Counted from the stretch's first letter, positions 42,693 to 52,525 are shown. The stretch: 64,000 nt of DNA from Sinorhizobium meliloti 4H41 (GCF_000375585.1 NZ_AQWP01000011.1:142157-206156); one strand, 5' to 3'. Notes: generated by a model not told the origin, from the sequence alone. Numbers and translations: made by a program.

Positions 42693-43965
42693 CTGCGAGA
42701 CCTCTCGGTGGCGCCCCGCTCACCGCCCGTGGGCATATAGAGATCGGCGGCACCGGCGAAGCCGGAATCGAGCCAAGGGGGATGTCGGCATCCGCAGGCG
42801 TTATTCGAAGAGGACGGTTTCGGCAAACGAGCTTCAAGGTCTCCTTGAGAATTTCGACAATGATTTTTTCGCCTGGACAGCGATGGCTTGTTTCGGGCCG
42901 ACCTCCTCCCTGCGGAATGAAGCGGAAATCTTCATTTCGCCACGACGACCCTCGCTCGGGGTCGAAGACTGTCGGCTGAGGAAAGAGACGCGGATCGTGG
43001 GTCGTTCCATAGAGATCAAGCAACAGCCAGTCGCCTTTCACGAGTGGATGACCCTGCCAAACAAGATCCTTTCTGAGCTTCGCCCCGACAAATGGGAAGA
43101 ACGGATAGAGGCGCCGCACCTCCTCGACGAAGCCTTCGATCTGGTCGTCGTGCCCGCCGCGGAACCACTCCTGCCGCTCGGGGTTGCGGGCAAGCGCCAG
43201 AGCCAAAAATACGATCCAGCGGCTGATTGCTGCGATCGGACGCAGCAGGTTCAGAAGTTCGACCGCTGCCGCTTCCGTGGAAAGAGCTCGTCCGTCGGCA
43301 TCCCGATAGAACACACAGATCGTCTTCAGCGCGCACTCGTCGACCACAACGAGTGAGCCGTCGCGCACCGCCTCTACAATCGAAATCAGCCACCGCTCGG
43401 TTCGCCGGCGAGACACCAGCGCCAGCCACGCCGACGGACCAAAGCTGCCGGTACTGTCGATCATTTCTGCAAGGCTCTCGGCGAGTTTGCGGTCATCACG
43501 GCTGTGCTCAGGGATGCCGATCCAATCTGCCGACGCTTTCGTCAAGACGAGATTGGCAACTTCGCGGAGATCGGAGCGACCAGTCTCGCGATTGTCGACC
43601 TGGGCAAGCCAGTGATGGCGAAACCGGTCAATGAGGGCTGCCACGGCACCATCACTCATCGCCAGATCGATGAACATCTTCTTCCTCTGCCGGTGCATCT
43701 CGCCGTCGAGCTGCTGAACACTGTGCTTATCCTGAAGTAGGCGGAGCACGGTCCACGGCATCGAACCAACGCGCGTTACGTCGTCACTGCCGTAAAAGAG
43801 TTGAGCTGCCTCCTCCCCGCGCATGCAGAGCACCGGCCGAAGCATCAGCCGCGTTCGAAAGACGTCGGTGCGGAGTTCGTCACAGCGCGCGGATATGAAG
43901 GTATAGCCCTCCCGGAGCAGCGCCAGGGTACTGTCGATCGACGATGTGCAGGGTACCGATTTCAT
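42679..43965 (-). CDS. CYP152-like cytochrome P450 (fatty-acid peroxygenase type)
   Basis: The 428-residue protein matches the peroxygenase branch of P450s, which use H2O2 to hydroxylate or decarboxylate fatty acids. Evidence: SIDSTLALLREGYTFISARC at the N-terminus, LDGEMHRQRKKMFI, AVELLNLLRPIAAISRWIVF carrying the Arg-Pro pair that replaces the usual acid-alcohol pair, and the heme loop IPQGGGRPETSHRCPGE with Cys363 as ligand. LLLDLYGTTHDPRLFPQP is also diagnostic. ATG at 43965 has only a weak ribosome binding site; the frame is open to 44184. The gene lies between SPW and the small 42411 gene, all on the minus strand. Substrate is unproven. Confidence 0.9.
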   Translation of the reverse strand: MKSVPCTSSIDSTLALLREGYTFISARCDELRTDVFRTRLMLRPVLCMRGEEAAQLFYGSDDVTRVGSMPWTVLRLLQDKHSVQQLDGEMHRQRKKMFIDLAMSDGAVAALIDRFRHHWLAQVDNRETGRSDLREVANLVLTKASADWIGIPEHSRDDRKLAESLAEMIDSTGSFGPSAWLALVSRRRTERWLISIVEAVRDGSLVVVDECALKTICVFYRDADGRALSTEAAAVELLNLLRPIAAISRWIVFLALALARNPERQEWFRGGHDDQIEGFVEEVRRLYPFFPFVGAKLRKDLVWQGHPLVKGDWLLLDLYGTTHDPRLFPQPTVFDPERGSSWRNEDFRFIPQGGGRPETSHRCPGEKIIVEILKETLKLVCRNRPLRITPADADIPLGSIPASPVPPISICPRAVSGAPPRGLADDRW

Positions 43966-44256
43966 TCCGCGTCCGGTTCGCTTGCAGATGCACAACTTTT
44001 CTCTGCTGCGGATGTTCCGATGTGTCAGGCTGCGCAATGCCAAACGCTGAGCGATCGGTGCTTCCCGCGGTGATCGATGAGCCCGGCAGAGATGCCACGA
44101 CACCAATCGCCTTCTGCGCTCTCGAGAATACAGGAACAGCCGCAAGGCGCGGGAATAGTCGGACGCTCGCAATCGCCAAAGCATTTCCTTGCCCCGCGCC
44201 GCATTCAGGAGCGTCGCGAAGCAACAGCAATGTCGCTTCCGGGCTAAGCTCGATCC

Positions 44257-44628
44257 TTATCGAACTCCTGCCGCGCCTGCATGGCCGGCGTGGCGATGCG
44301 TCAGAGCCGCAACGGCAACCTCTATCAACCCAACGGCAACGTGCGGCCACGCGATGCGCTCCGAAAAACCGAACAGCCATGGAGAGACCAGCAATAACAT
44401 GCCACCACCGACGTCCAGCATGAGGTGCACCGGCATCGGAATCGCGGCAACAAGGCCGAGCTCATAATCGGTAATCAGGCTGTAGACGATAACCGCAGCT
44501 CCAAGCACCATCGGCACCCATTGCGCCGCACTGCCGTCTGCGAAACCAAAGAGCCACGGGGCCAAGATCAGTAGGATACCCGTGAAGTAGTCGAGTACCC
44601 CGTGTACTCTGGTCGGAATGATTTCCAT
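44257..44628 (-). CDS. SPW-repeat membrane protein
   Basis: The 123-residue protein has four hydrophobic helices with two copies of the SPW motif: LAPWLFGFADGSAAQW and VSPWLFGFSERIAW. It begins MEIIPTRVHGVLDYFTG, typical for the family. Function unknown. GGAGGTGCGGTT precedes ATG at 44628, so the longer open frame upstream is not used. It lies upstream of the P450 gene (291-base gap without gene) and is divergent from the alpha-glucosidase. Confidence 0.9.
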   Translation of the reverse strand: MEIIPTRVHGVLDYFTGILLILAPWLFGFADGSAAQWVPMVLGAAVIVYSLITDYELGLVAAIPMPVHLMLDVGGGMLLLVSPWLFGFSERIAWPHVAVGLIEVAVAALTHRHAGHAGAAGVR

Positions 44629-44788
44629 AACCGCACCTCCGTCTTTCTCCAGGGCTACAACCAAGCAAGCACGAGAAAGTTTCCGCCCAGACGCCACTGC
44701 CAGCCCGAGCAGAGGGAGGTGGTCTGGTGTGGCCATGCGCTCGGCCGGCACCAGCATCCGCGCCAACCACCTAGAGCTCTCGAAACTT

Positions 44789-44814
44789 GGAACGGTACCC
44801 GCGGATGCAGCGTT
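44789..44814 (+). promoter_or_regulatory. RpoE2/EcfG-type promoter of the alpha-glucosidase
   Basis: GGAAC (44789-44793), 17 bases, CGTT (44811-44814), 36 bases before ATG at 44850. It overlaps the upstream ATGs at 44787 and 44805 of the open frame, which supports the later start. Confidence 0.62.
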
Positions 44815-44849
44815 TCCCTCGATTGTTTCAGCAGGAACATGCAACCAAA

Positions 44850-46481
44850 ATGATGAACCAGCAGACTAGATCCTCGGTAAACCCACTCGCCTGGTGGAAG
44901 TCCTGCTCGATCTACCAGATATATCCCCGCTCCTTTCAGGACTCCGACGGTGATGGCGTCGGTGACCTTCCCGGCTTGCTTTCGCGCGTGGACTATCTCG
45001 CCTGGCTTGGCGTCGGTGCCGTCTGGCTTTCACCGGTGTACCGATCGCCGATGGTCGATTTCGGCTATGACATTTCCGATTACACCGACATCGATCCGCT
45101 GTTCGGTACCCTGGCGGATTTCGAGCGCGTGGTCGATGCGCTGCACGAGCGCAGGATCAGGCTGATCCTCGACGTGGTCCCTAACCACACGTCCGACCAG
45201 CATTCGTGGTTCATTGAAAGCCGCTCGTCGCGCGATAACCCGAGGCGGGACTGGTATGTCTGGGCCGATCCAGGTCCCGACGGTCTGCCGCCGAACAACT
45301 GGCTCAGCCGTTTCGGTGGCAGCGCTTGGGAATGGGACGAGCGAACCGGCCAATATTACTACCATGCATTCCTGCGCGAGCAGCCCGACCTCAACTGGCA
45401 TAACCCCGCAGTACGGGAGGCGTTCGCCGATGTGCTGCGCTTCTGGTTACGGCGCGGCGTGGATGGCTTTCGAGTCGACGCCAGTGCCGTCCTCGCCGAA
45501 GATCCGCTCCTGCGCGACGATCCGCCCAATCCGGATTTCGATGCTGAAATGCCGCCAACGGATAAGTTCAAACGGGTTTTCACCGATATCCGCCCTGAAA
45601 CAATGAGCTATATCGAGGAGATGCGCGCCGTGCTCGACGCGTTCCCAGATCGAGTGCTTCTCGGTGAAGTTCAGGAAGGTTTTCGACACATCGGACAGTT
45701 CTATGGTGGCGAGCGTCCGCGTTTTCACCTGCCGCTCAACTCTCTGCTGCTTGAGACGGACTGGGATGCAGCCTCGATAGCTGCACGGATAGACCAGTAC
45801 ATCAACGCCATTCCCGACGGCGCCTGGCCAGTCTGGGTTCTCGGCGGGCACGACAAGCCACGCATCGCCACACGTGTCGGCCTGCAGCAGGCGCGTATCG
45901 CGGCCATGCTGCTTTTTACGCTCTCCGGCACCCCGATCTTCTTTGAAGGTGACGAGATCGGTATGCCGAGTTCGCAGATTTCCTCAGAAGACGCATGCGA
46001 TCCGTTCGAGATCCGTGTTCCAGCCTTCGGCCTGAACCGTGATCCAGAACGGGCACCGATGCGCTGGGATGCCAGCGAGAAGGCTGGTTTTACCACAGGC
46101 GAGCCGTGGCTGCCGCTCGGCGATGACGTAGCGCAGCGAAACGTCGCCTTCGAGCGGGGCGATGAGCGGTCGCTGCTGTCGCTCTACCGGCAGCTCATTG
46201 CCCTGCGGCAGACGGAGCCAGCGCTGCTCGCCGGCGACTTCCGACCGTTGCGCAGCCGAGGCAACGTCCTGCTTTTCCGGCGGTGCACTCGTGACAGGCA
46301 ACTTCTGATCGCCCTTAACGTCAGCGATGGCAGTGAGACTGTCTCCTTACGAGGCGGGGGCATGGTCCGGCTGAATACCCTTCTGGACCGCATAGGCGAG
46401 CCAGTGGATTCGCAACTATATCTGCGACCCAACGAAGGTGTGATCGCGGAGTCCTGTGTTCCTGAGCGGGCGAATGAATGA
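44850..46481 (+). CDS. GH13 alpha-glucosidase
   Basis: The 543-residue enzyme belongs to the oligo-1,6-glucosidase/alpha-glucosidase branch of GH13 and should release glucose from maltose- or sucrose-like substrates in the cytoplasm. Region motifs: WWKSCSIYQIYPRSFQDSDGDG, DVVPNHTSDQH (region I), GFRVDASAVL with the nucleophile Asp210, LLGEVQEGF with acid Glu273 and GGHDKPRIATR with Asp335. The Asp-Lys after GGH in place of HD-N/Q is a small variant seen in rhizobial homologues. A conserved QPDLNWHNPAVREA is present. ATG ATG at 44850/44853; an RpoE2-like promoter is adjacent. It is separate from, but functionally near, the glgE operon at 53 kb. Confidence 0.92.
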   Translation: MMNQQTRSSVNPLAWWKSCSIYQIYPRSFQDSDGDGVGDLPGLLSRVDYLAWLGVGAVWLSPVYRSPMVDFGYDISDYTDIDPLFGTLADFERVVDALHERRIRLILDVVPNHTSDQHSWFIESRSSRDNPRRDWYVWADPGPDGLPPNNWLSRFGGSAWEWDERTGQYYYHAFLREQPDLNWHNPAVREAFADVLRFWLRRGVDGFRVDASAVLAEDPLLRDDPPNPDFDAEMPPTDKFKRVFTDIRPETMSYIEEMRAVLDAFPDRVLLGEVQEGFRHIGQFYGGERPRFHLPLNSLLLETDWDAASIAARIDQYINAIPDGAWPVWVLGGHDKPRIATRVGLQQARIAAMLLFTLSGTPIFFEGDEIGMPSSQISSEDACDPFEIRVPAFGLNRDPERAPMRWDASEKAGFTTGEPWLPLGDDVAQRNVAFERGDERSLLSLYRQLIALRQTEPALLAGDFRPLRSRGNVLLFRRCTRDRQLLIALNVSDGSETVSLRGGGMVRLNTLLDRIGEPVDSQLYLRPNEGVIAESCVPERANE

Positions 46482-46753
46482 TCGGCCTCACAAGGCCGAG
46501 ACAGCTGCCGACGGCCGCGAGGAACGGGAGCCGAGCTCATGCGCTAACTCGGGCTGTCGGGGCAGAGATGTAGGTTTGCCGGCGCCGGGCCGATTTCTTA
46601 AATTCCGTGCAGAGGGAGATGGACGTCTGATCATATCCAAGCTCTGCGTTTTCTGGTATCCAACCTTGATCACCCAGTGGTGCAGGGCGCGCATGATCGG
46701 TGTCAGAGAGCTTCGGTCCGGTGACAGGTTCTGCAGTAGCGAGCGAGCGCCTT

Positions 46754-48409
46754 ATGCTGATTGACGGCGTAGATTTGCTTGCCACCGATCTCTGCATTGT
46801 GGGCGCCGGTCCGGTCGGGCTGGCACTCGCAACAAAATGCGCCGCCAGAGGCTTATCGGTTTCACTTGTTGACGGCGGCGATTTCAGCAAGAGGCCCGGC
46901 TGGCAGGGTCTGTTCGGTGCGGGGGATCTCGCCACGGCGCATCACGCCAGCCGCGATCGCACTGGCCATCGCGGCATCGGCGGGACGTCCAGGCTATGGG
47001 GCGGCCGTTGTGTAACCCTTGACGACATTGATTTCGTGGCTCGGCCTCATGTGCCCTATTCTGGCTGGCCTATCAGTCATGACGAGATCGTTCGCTACTA
47101 CCCCGAAGCGTTAAGGTTCCTCGGCTTTGCGGCGGATGAGGACGAGCTTCCATCATTTCCAGACCTCGGCGAGGCCGCTTCTGCGGAATCTTTGGAAAGG
47201 TGGGCGCCGGAGCCTGATTTGGCGAAGCTTTACTCCGCACGGCTGCGCGCCGACCCTATGATCCGTCTGCATACCGGCTGCACAGTCACTGATATCCGGC
47301 TCAATCTGGATGGTAGCCGGGTCACCGGGGTGGCAGCCAAATGGCATGGGCGCACGGTCGAGTTCGAAGCCAAGGCCTACGTGCTGGCAGCCGGGGGGCT
47401 CGATAACGCCAGACTGCTGCTCAAGACGCAACGCACATGGCCGCATAAGTTCGGCGGGCCGGATGGGCCGCTCGGGCTATTTTATACCGGCCATCTGACG
47501 GGCTACCTCGCCTCGGTACGGTTTACTCAGCCCGATCTCGGGCGAAGGCTCTGGTTTCACGGCCGAGGCGACCGCTCCTATGTTAAGCGTCGGCTGGCGC
47601 TCACGTCCCGAGCGCAATCCCAGCATCATCTGCTGAACACCGCCTTTTGGCTGGAGAGCTTTTCCATTGCCGATTCCGCCCATGGCAGCGGAGCGCTATC
47701 GATGCTCTATCTCGCGCTCGCAACCCTCAGAATTTACGCCCGCCTCGGGCGGGGGCTCGCCCCCTCGCCCACGCCGCTTGCAAGGCGCGGTCACCAGAGC
47801 CACTTAACGAACATGCGCCAGGATCCGCATCTGCTCATAGATACGCTGCAGGTGCTCGCGCAGCTTATGCGGCAGCCCATTCGTAAGCGCGGCTTCGCGC
47901 TTCTCAACCCGCGTGGCCGTTACCTGCTGCGCTACCATGCCGAGCAGTTTCCCGATCCCGAAAACCGCGTGTGTCTGCTCGACCGGCAGGACGGATCGGA
48001 GCTGCCCAGCCTGCGCATCAACTTCCGGTTCCAGACGGAGGATGCCCAATCCGTGGTCGAGAGCCACGACGTGCTCGACCGCGCGCTCCAGACGGCGATC
48101 CTCGGGCGACTCGAGTATCTCGCTGACGCGGACAAGCGTCTCGAGCACGTGCTGAAGCAGGCACTCGACGGTTACCACCAAATCGGGCTGACGCGCATGT
48201 CGGAAGACCCACAGCAAGGGGTGGTCAATTCGCAGTGCCGGCTTCACGACGTGGCAAATCTCTACGTTGCCGGCAGCTCAGTGTTTCCAACGGCGGGCCA
48301 AGCCAATCCGACGCTTGCGGCAGTGGCATTGGCGCTGAGGCTGGCGGACGATCTCCTGGCGGCAAAGCCACCTACGTCCGCGAGAAGATCGAGCACAGCC
48401 GCAAGCTGA
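46754..48409 (+). CDS. GMC-type FAD oxidoreductase
   Basis: The 551-residue flavoprotein has the N-terminal dinucleotide motif LCIVGAGPVGLALATKCA (residues 14-31), a GGTSRLWGGRC segment typical for this branch, and the GMC C-terminal signature HQIGLTRMSEDPQQGVVNSQ followed by VANLYVAGSSVFPTAGQANPTLAAVALA. The active-site His-Asn pair is thus H near residue 474 and N near 518. Substrate could be a sugar or sterol-like alcohol. The start is uncertain: ATG at 46754 fits the fold, GTG at 46700 is in frame. No strong ribosome binding site is seen. It follows the alpha-glucosidase after a 270-base gap. Confidence 0.88.
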   Translation: MLIDGVDLLATDLCIVGAGPVGLALATKCAARGLSVSLVDGGDFSKRPGWQGLFGAGDLATAHHASRDRTGHRGIGGTSRLWGGRCVTLDDIDFVARPHVPYSGWPISHDEIVRYYPEALRFLGFAADEDELPSFPDLGEAASAESLERWAPEPDLAKLYSARLRADPMIRLHTGCTVTDIRLNLDGSRVTGVAAKWHGRTVEFEAKAYVLAAGGLDNARLLLKTQRTWPHKFGGPDGPLGLFYTGHLTGYLASVRFTQPDLGRRLWFHGRGDRSYVKRRLALTSRAQSQHHLLNTAFWLESFSIADSAHGSGALSMLYLALATLRIYARLGRGLAPSPTPLARRGHQSHLTNMRQDPHLLIDTLQVLAQLMRQPIRKRGFALLNPRGRYLLRYHAEQFPDPENRVCLLDRQDGSELPSLRINFRFQTEDAQSVVESHDVLDRALQTAILGRLEYLADADKRLEHVLKQALDGYHQIGLTRMSEDPQQGVVNSQCRLHDVANLYVAGSSVFPTAGQANPTLAAVALALRLADDLLAAKPPTSARRSSTAAS

Positions 48410-49005
48410 TAACGAAATTGACCGCAAAGCTCGCCTTCCAGCCTGTGACCTGGCCGGCTACCTCTTCGATGAGTTTCAAAAGTTGGAAAACCTTCCGGTT
48501 CGGTATGGCGAGTTCCGCTTCGAGAAGATTAGGGTTCAATTCCTGTTGATCCAATGCGATTTGTTTGGCCCGAACATGGACATCCTCGGCACGTTCACAG
48601 GCTCGTGAAGGGCGGCTCGCTTCGATAAATGCGGTCATCTACTGTGAAGGCGGTGAGCTAATCGGGTTTACGAGACATTCCGCCAGCCTGCTAGCCGCGG
48701 AGCAGCGCCGGACGTCATTTCGCCGCGCTGCAGGTGGAACGTTTTCTTGGCCGAAGCATTCCTTCGGAACGGCGAATACATGGAGACATGGGAGGCCTCT
48801 GTGGACGACGGAGCCGCGGCCCGGCGGCCCCGCGGAAGGAGTTCGAGCCTAAGCAGGACAAGACTGTGGCAGACCTCATGCCGGTTCTGTTTCGGACGGC
48901 ACCCATTCGGAGGCGAGTGAGGCAAAGCGGTAACATTGATGCGACGCCGCTCAATACATCGCGGCCAACTGGCACGGCAGAATCCGTAGGCAGTGGGCGG
49001 CCTAA
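48410..49005. other. region without a supported gene
   Basis: Frames up to 95 codons on both strands have no ribosome binding site and no motif. It may include terminator and promoter for the flanking genes, but I see no clear hairpin with T run. Confidence 0.4.
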
Positions 49006-50010
49006 CTAGTGCAGGACCACATCTCTATTTGGCGCCTGCCTTTCGACGGCTTTCCTGATCCACTGCCGGGTAAAATCGTTGATTTTTTTTGCCTCGGTGG
49101 TGGGAAGGCGGTTCATCCCATGGGGCCCTTCCGGCACGATCAACAGCGTGGCGTTGTGGTTCTCATTTTGCCACTTGTCATACATTAACAGGCTATCATC
49201 AAGAACCGGATCAAGTTCGCCGACGACGAACAGAGCCGGCGGCAAGCCGGTAAGATCACAGAAAAGCGGCGACAGCCACGGAGAGCGGCGCTGCGCCTCG
49301 TCCATCCCCGAGGTTAGCCGCATGAGATTTTCTAGAGCGGAAGGACCATGCATGATGAGCGCCTCCGCTGAAGATTTCCTCAGGCTCGGAGTGCCTGCCA
49401 TATCGTAGGTGCCATAAAACAAAAGCGCGCCTGCGACAGCCGACAGATCGAACTGCCGACGGGACAGCGACGTCAGCGCACAAGCTGCAAGATGCGCTCC
49501 CGAGGATTCGCCTCCGAGGACCGCTCTATCCACACCGAACTCGTTCCGCATGTTTTCAAGTGTCCACCCTGTCGCTGCAAGCGCGTCTTCTATGGATGGA
49601 CGGATCCGATCATCGCGCGCCAGACGGTATTCTACACTGGCGACGACCATCTGGCATTCCGTCGCGATCCCACTGTTTACTCGATCGTTGAAGCGGGCAT
49701 TGCCCATCACCCAGGCGCCACCGTGGAAATCCAGGTAAATGCCCTTGCTCTGCCCCTTCGGTCGGAGGACGCGGAGTTCTGCATGATGACCTTCCCAGCA
49801 TATCATACGCCGGGAGGTGTCAACGTTCGGGCAAGCTGTGCCTGCGCTCGAAAGGGCTTGCGTTGCCCGCAGCACGGCATGCAGCAGCAGGGACTGCCAT
49901 CGGCGGTGCGGCTTGAATCGCGGCGCCCAGCGGAGCACCCTGTTGAAACGTGCCGCACTTAACCGGTCGCTATTCGTCAGCGGCACCGCGTCCGGCCCAA
50001 TGATCGTCAT
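49006..50010 (-). CDS. alpha/beta hydrolase of the hormone-sensitive lipase family
   Basis: The 334-residue esterase shows the HSL oxyanion motif YLDFHGGAWVMG near residue 107, the nucleophile elbow LGGESSGAHLAA (Ser near 183, GESSG variant of GDSAG), VVGELDPVLDDSL with the triad Asp and VPEGPHGMNRL with the His. All triad elements are present. It should hydrolyse short esters; no signal peptide is visible. ATG at 50010 (MTIIGPDAVPL) is chosen; the frame is open to 50175 without a better start. Confidence 0.9.
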   Translation of the reverse strand: MTIIGPDAVPLTNSDRLSAARFNRVLRWAPRFKPHRRWQSLLLHAVLRATQALSSAGTACPNVDTSRRMICWEGHHAELRVLRPKGQSKGIYLDFHGGAWVMGNARFNDRVNSGIATECQMVVASVEYRLARDDRIRPSIEDALAATGWTLENMRNEFGVDRAVLGGESSGAHLAACALTSLSRRQFDLSAVAGALLFYGTYDMAGTPSLRKSSAEALIMHGPSALENLMRLTSGMDEAQRRSPWLSPLFCDLTGLPPALFVVGELDPVLDDSLLMYDKWQNENHNATLLIVPEGPHGMNRLPTTEAKKINDFTRQWIRKAVERQAPNRDVVLH

Positions 50011-50293
50011 TTTGACGGTAACCTTTTTCACCGTTGCAGCTATCAGAGCGCCAACACGGCCCCTTGGCCAGGGGCCTCCACGCCTGTCCTTCTCAACTGT
50101 CGGGTAAAATGTTGTTCCTCGATCCTTGAAGAGTCGAAGGCCGTGAACGCCACCTCCCCGGCCTCGCTCGTTCAAAAGCGACGGATTACCGGCGCAAGGT
50201 CTTCGTTCCGCCAGGCTGGGAATCTGGTGAGGTTTCAGCCGTTCTTTGCAGGCAGCGGTGGGAACCTACGCGGTCGTGGCCAGACCAGCTCGG

Positions 50294-51080
50294 TCAAACC
50301 CCCGGTGCCACAACCGGAACACTGTAGGTCAGGCAGCCGGCCGCAGGAGCTCCCCCGACGATGATCGCGCCACTTTGATAGAGCTGATTGCCCGCGAGAG
50401 GAGATTCAAATCTGACGACCCAAATAGGTCCGCTGGCATCCGTCGATACAACGGAACCGTCCGCAGCGGCGATGGCTAGCATGATTTCGCTTGCCGAGCT
50501 TTCTTTGCCGAACAATACCGTCTGAGGCGCCCCTCTCGCTGTCGGAAGCAAGCTGACTGCGGCAACGTCGATGGCGACCGCCGACAGACAGAAGACCAGA
50601 ACGGCAGGACGTGACGATGGTGCGTGTGGCGGTCCCTTCAGGAACCGCCAGCCAAGTAACAGCGGCCCGAGACCGAAGACGGCCAACCAAAGGAGGTCCC
50701 AGAAGAACGGGTTTGGGCTGTCCATCTTGACACGGTGCAGGCCAAGAAGCCAATGCGAGGTGCCAGGCGCCGAAACCCATGAAGGTCCAAGCCATGGCGC
50801 TTGCGGCGGCGAACTGAGATGTGTCCGGATCGCGGCGCTGCCGCCACAAGAAACCAAGGCCGATGAGCAGCAGTATGTACATCGCAGCATGAAAGACTCC
50901 GTCGGCCATCACCTGGAAGCGCAGGTCAGCGGCGCGGTCCGCGATGCCAGAGAGCAGGTGATGCCATTGCAGGATCTGGTGCAGGAGGATTCCGTCGAAA
51001 ACGCCGCCGATCGACAAGCCGAGAGCAAAGCAGCCGATCAGCCCTGACCTTTGTGTATGGGACAAGGTATTTCCCTTCAT
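50294..51080 (-). pseudogene. frameshifted DUF2243 membrane protein gene
   Basis: The first frame reads MKGNTLSHTQRSGLIGCFAL, IGGVFDGILLHQILQWHHLL, MADGVFHAAMYILLLIGLGFL and AMAWTFMGFGAWH, the DUF2243 N-terminal half. At about 50760 the second half continues one frame over: HWLLGLHRVKMDSPNPFFWD, LLWLAVFGLGPLLLGWRFL, then a long periplasmic-looking tail to 50294. A single indel explains this. It may be a real mutation or a sequencing error. DUF2243 genes often accompany cytochrome oxidase assembly genes, absent here. Confidence 0.8.
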
Positions 51081-51226
51081 GATCCGGGCAACCAGGTGGG
51101 CGACGGGAGCGGGCCAACGCGCCCGTCACCAAATTCCCGACGGCGTCCTCGCGCACCCGGCACGCTGCCCGGATACGGGAGTTTGCCGTCCGCAAAAAAC
51201 ACTGCCGCCTTGCGTGAAAAGCGCCT

Positions 51227-51251
51227 AACAAGACTGTTTGCGCCTTGTTCC
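51227..51251 (-). promoter_or_regulatory. RpoE2/EcfG-type promoter candidate
   Basis: On the minus strand: GGAAC (51251-51247), 17 bases, GTT (51229-51227), 146 bases before the DUF2243 start at 51080. Confidence 0.45.
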
Positions 51252-51510
51252 CTCAGGAATCGAGAATAAGTGTCGCGAAGGAGAAGCTGAGGCTCGGGTG
51301 ATCAATCCTGGCCGTGATGTTGCTCAGGCTCGGACAGATGGACAGGCCGGCGCGCTTCGAGATCGAACCCGTCGCCCGAGCTCAACACGTGCGGTTTCAA
51401 GTCGTAGATGGAAAGCACCTGTTCTGCGGCGGCTCGGCGATGTTCGAGTGGCTCACGCCACTTGCATCGACCAGATAGACGGCGCCACTGTCGATAACCC
51501 TGAATTGGTG

Positions 51511-51710
51511 ACCCCCACGACTATCGCCGTGTCTTAACTGCAAAATCGCTGCGACGGATGCTGCAGATCACCGAGGGCATTACCGCCAACATTTTCCACA
51601 CCATCAACACCCTCGCCATTGAGGCCATCGAAAGCGGACGCGAGCAGATTACCAACGAAGCGATCGAGAAGTGGAAGCCGGAGTTTGATGCCGAGGCAGC
51701 CTTCGCATGA
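51511..51710 (+). pseudogene. 3' remnant of a TniB-like transposition ATPase
   Basis: The plus frame ending at TGA 51708-51710 reads TAKSLRRMLQITEGITANIF, HTINTLAIEAIESGREQITN, EAIEKW, the last helical part of TniB/IstB-like transposition ATPases. The ATPase Walker motifs are not found upstream. It is followed in the same frame by a TniQ-like piece. The region 51252-51510 has no supported gene. Confidence 0.6.
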
Positions 51711-52028
51711 CGCGGGAACATCCTCGCGGCAATTCCGGTAATCTTGGCGCCCCACACAGACGATCTCTTGTCGTCGTGGATCAGCCGGCATGCTTCATTC
51801 TATGCGATCCCGCCACTTGGTATGCTGCGGCATTGTCTTCCCGAGGCGTCGTCCTTGCGCTCGGCCGATCGCAATCTGACCGCTACTCAGGTCATCCGCC
51901 TCGCCGGCATCTTCTCCACCGAACCGGCCACCCTGCGCCGCTTGACCTTTTCGAATGTGGCGCCCAGGTTTCCGACGCCTGATTGCAGCCAGACCGCTAC
52001 AGTCCTGCTCAGCCTGCCATCCGAGTGA
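51711..52028 (+). pseudogene. 5' remnant of a TniQ-like gene
   Basis: Directly after the TniB stop, in the same frame, the DNA reads LAAIPVILAPHTDDLLSSWI, SRHASFYAIPPLGMLRHCLPEASSL, and ATQVIRLAGIFSTEPATLRRLTFSNVAP, typical of the TniQ N-terminal domain. No ATG or ribosome binding site is in a suitable place, and the frame ends after about 100 codons. TniQ proteins are several hundred residues long, so this is a truncated piece of a Tn7/Tn5053-type element. Confidence 0.65.
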
Positions 52029-52234
52029 CCATCAACCGGGGCCCACTCTTCGCAGCCAGCTTCTCGGCCGGCGCACCCTTTCGGCCGCTACCATGGCACT
52101 GCGCTCATAGGAGAACGGCTCCTCGACGATGAGGCCGAGCGCGGCGTCCGAACCTGGACTTCGCCGACCGGAATCGCGTGCGTGGAACAGCATGGCGAAT
52201 CCGCAACCCCACGGGAGCCACGCAGATCGAATCC

Positions 52235-52259
52235 AGGAACAACAATGCCGTTGCCGCGT
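52235..52259 (+). promoter_or_regulatory. RpoE2/EcfG-type promoter of the DUF982 gene
   Basis: GGAAC (52235-52239), 16 bases, CGTT (52256-52259), a full consensus match 27 bases before the DUF982 ATG. Confidence 0.65.
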
Positions 52260-52285
52260 TTGTTGCCGAGATCAAGGAGGGAGCC

Positions 52286-52525
52286 ATGCAGGAGTTCATG
52301 TGGGATCAACCGGTGAAGCTTTCCATGCCCGGAGACGGCGAGCGCTGTATTAATGGTCCTCGCGAGGCTCTGCACTGCCTCGCCGAATGGACGGACGCCG
52401 GCGGCTGGTTCTATGAGCGCGCCAAAAACCGCTGCCACGCCGCTATAGAAATGAACGGGGATCTGGCGCTTTCGCGCCAGGCCTTCATCGCCGCTGCGAT
52501 TGACGCCTCACTCCAGTGGGACTAG
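52286..52525 (+). CDS. DUF982 protein
   Basis: The 79-residue protein matches the small rhizobial DUF982 family: VKLSMPGDGERCINGPREAL, HCLAEWTDAGGWFYERAKNR, CHAAIEMNGDLALSRQAFIAAA. The family is highly amplified in Rhizobiaceae and has no known biochemical function. AAGGAGGGAGCC precedes the ATG at 52286. A consensus RpoE2 promoter sits directly upstream, so this copy is probably a stress gene. Confidence 0.9.
   Translation: MQEFMWDQPVKLSMPGDGERCINGPREALHCLAEWTDAGGWFYERAKNRCHAAIEMNGDLALSRQAFIAAAIDASLQWD

Noticed and set aside
44787..44849. Upstream start of the alpha-glucosidase frame
   Set aside because: These codons coincide with the RpoE2-like promoter, and family similarity starts only after the ATG at 44850.
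48372..48638. 88-codon minus-strand ORF after the GMC gene
   Set aside because: It overlaps the GMC 3' end, lacks a ribosome binding site and shows no motif.
50086..50114. Possible RpoE2 promoter before the HSL-type hydrolase
   Set aside because: GGAAC and GTT are 16 bases apart, outside the accepted spacing.
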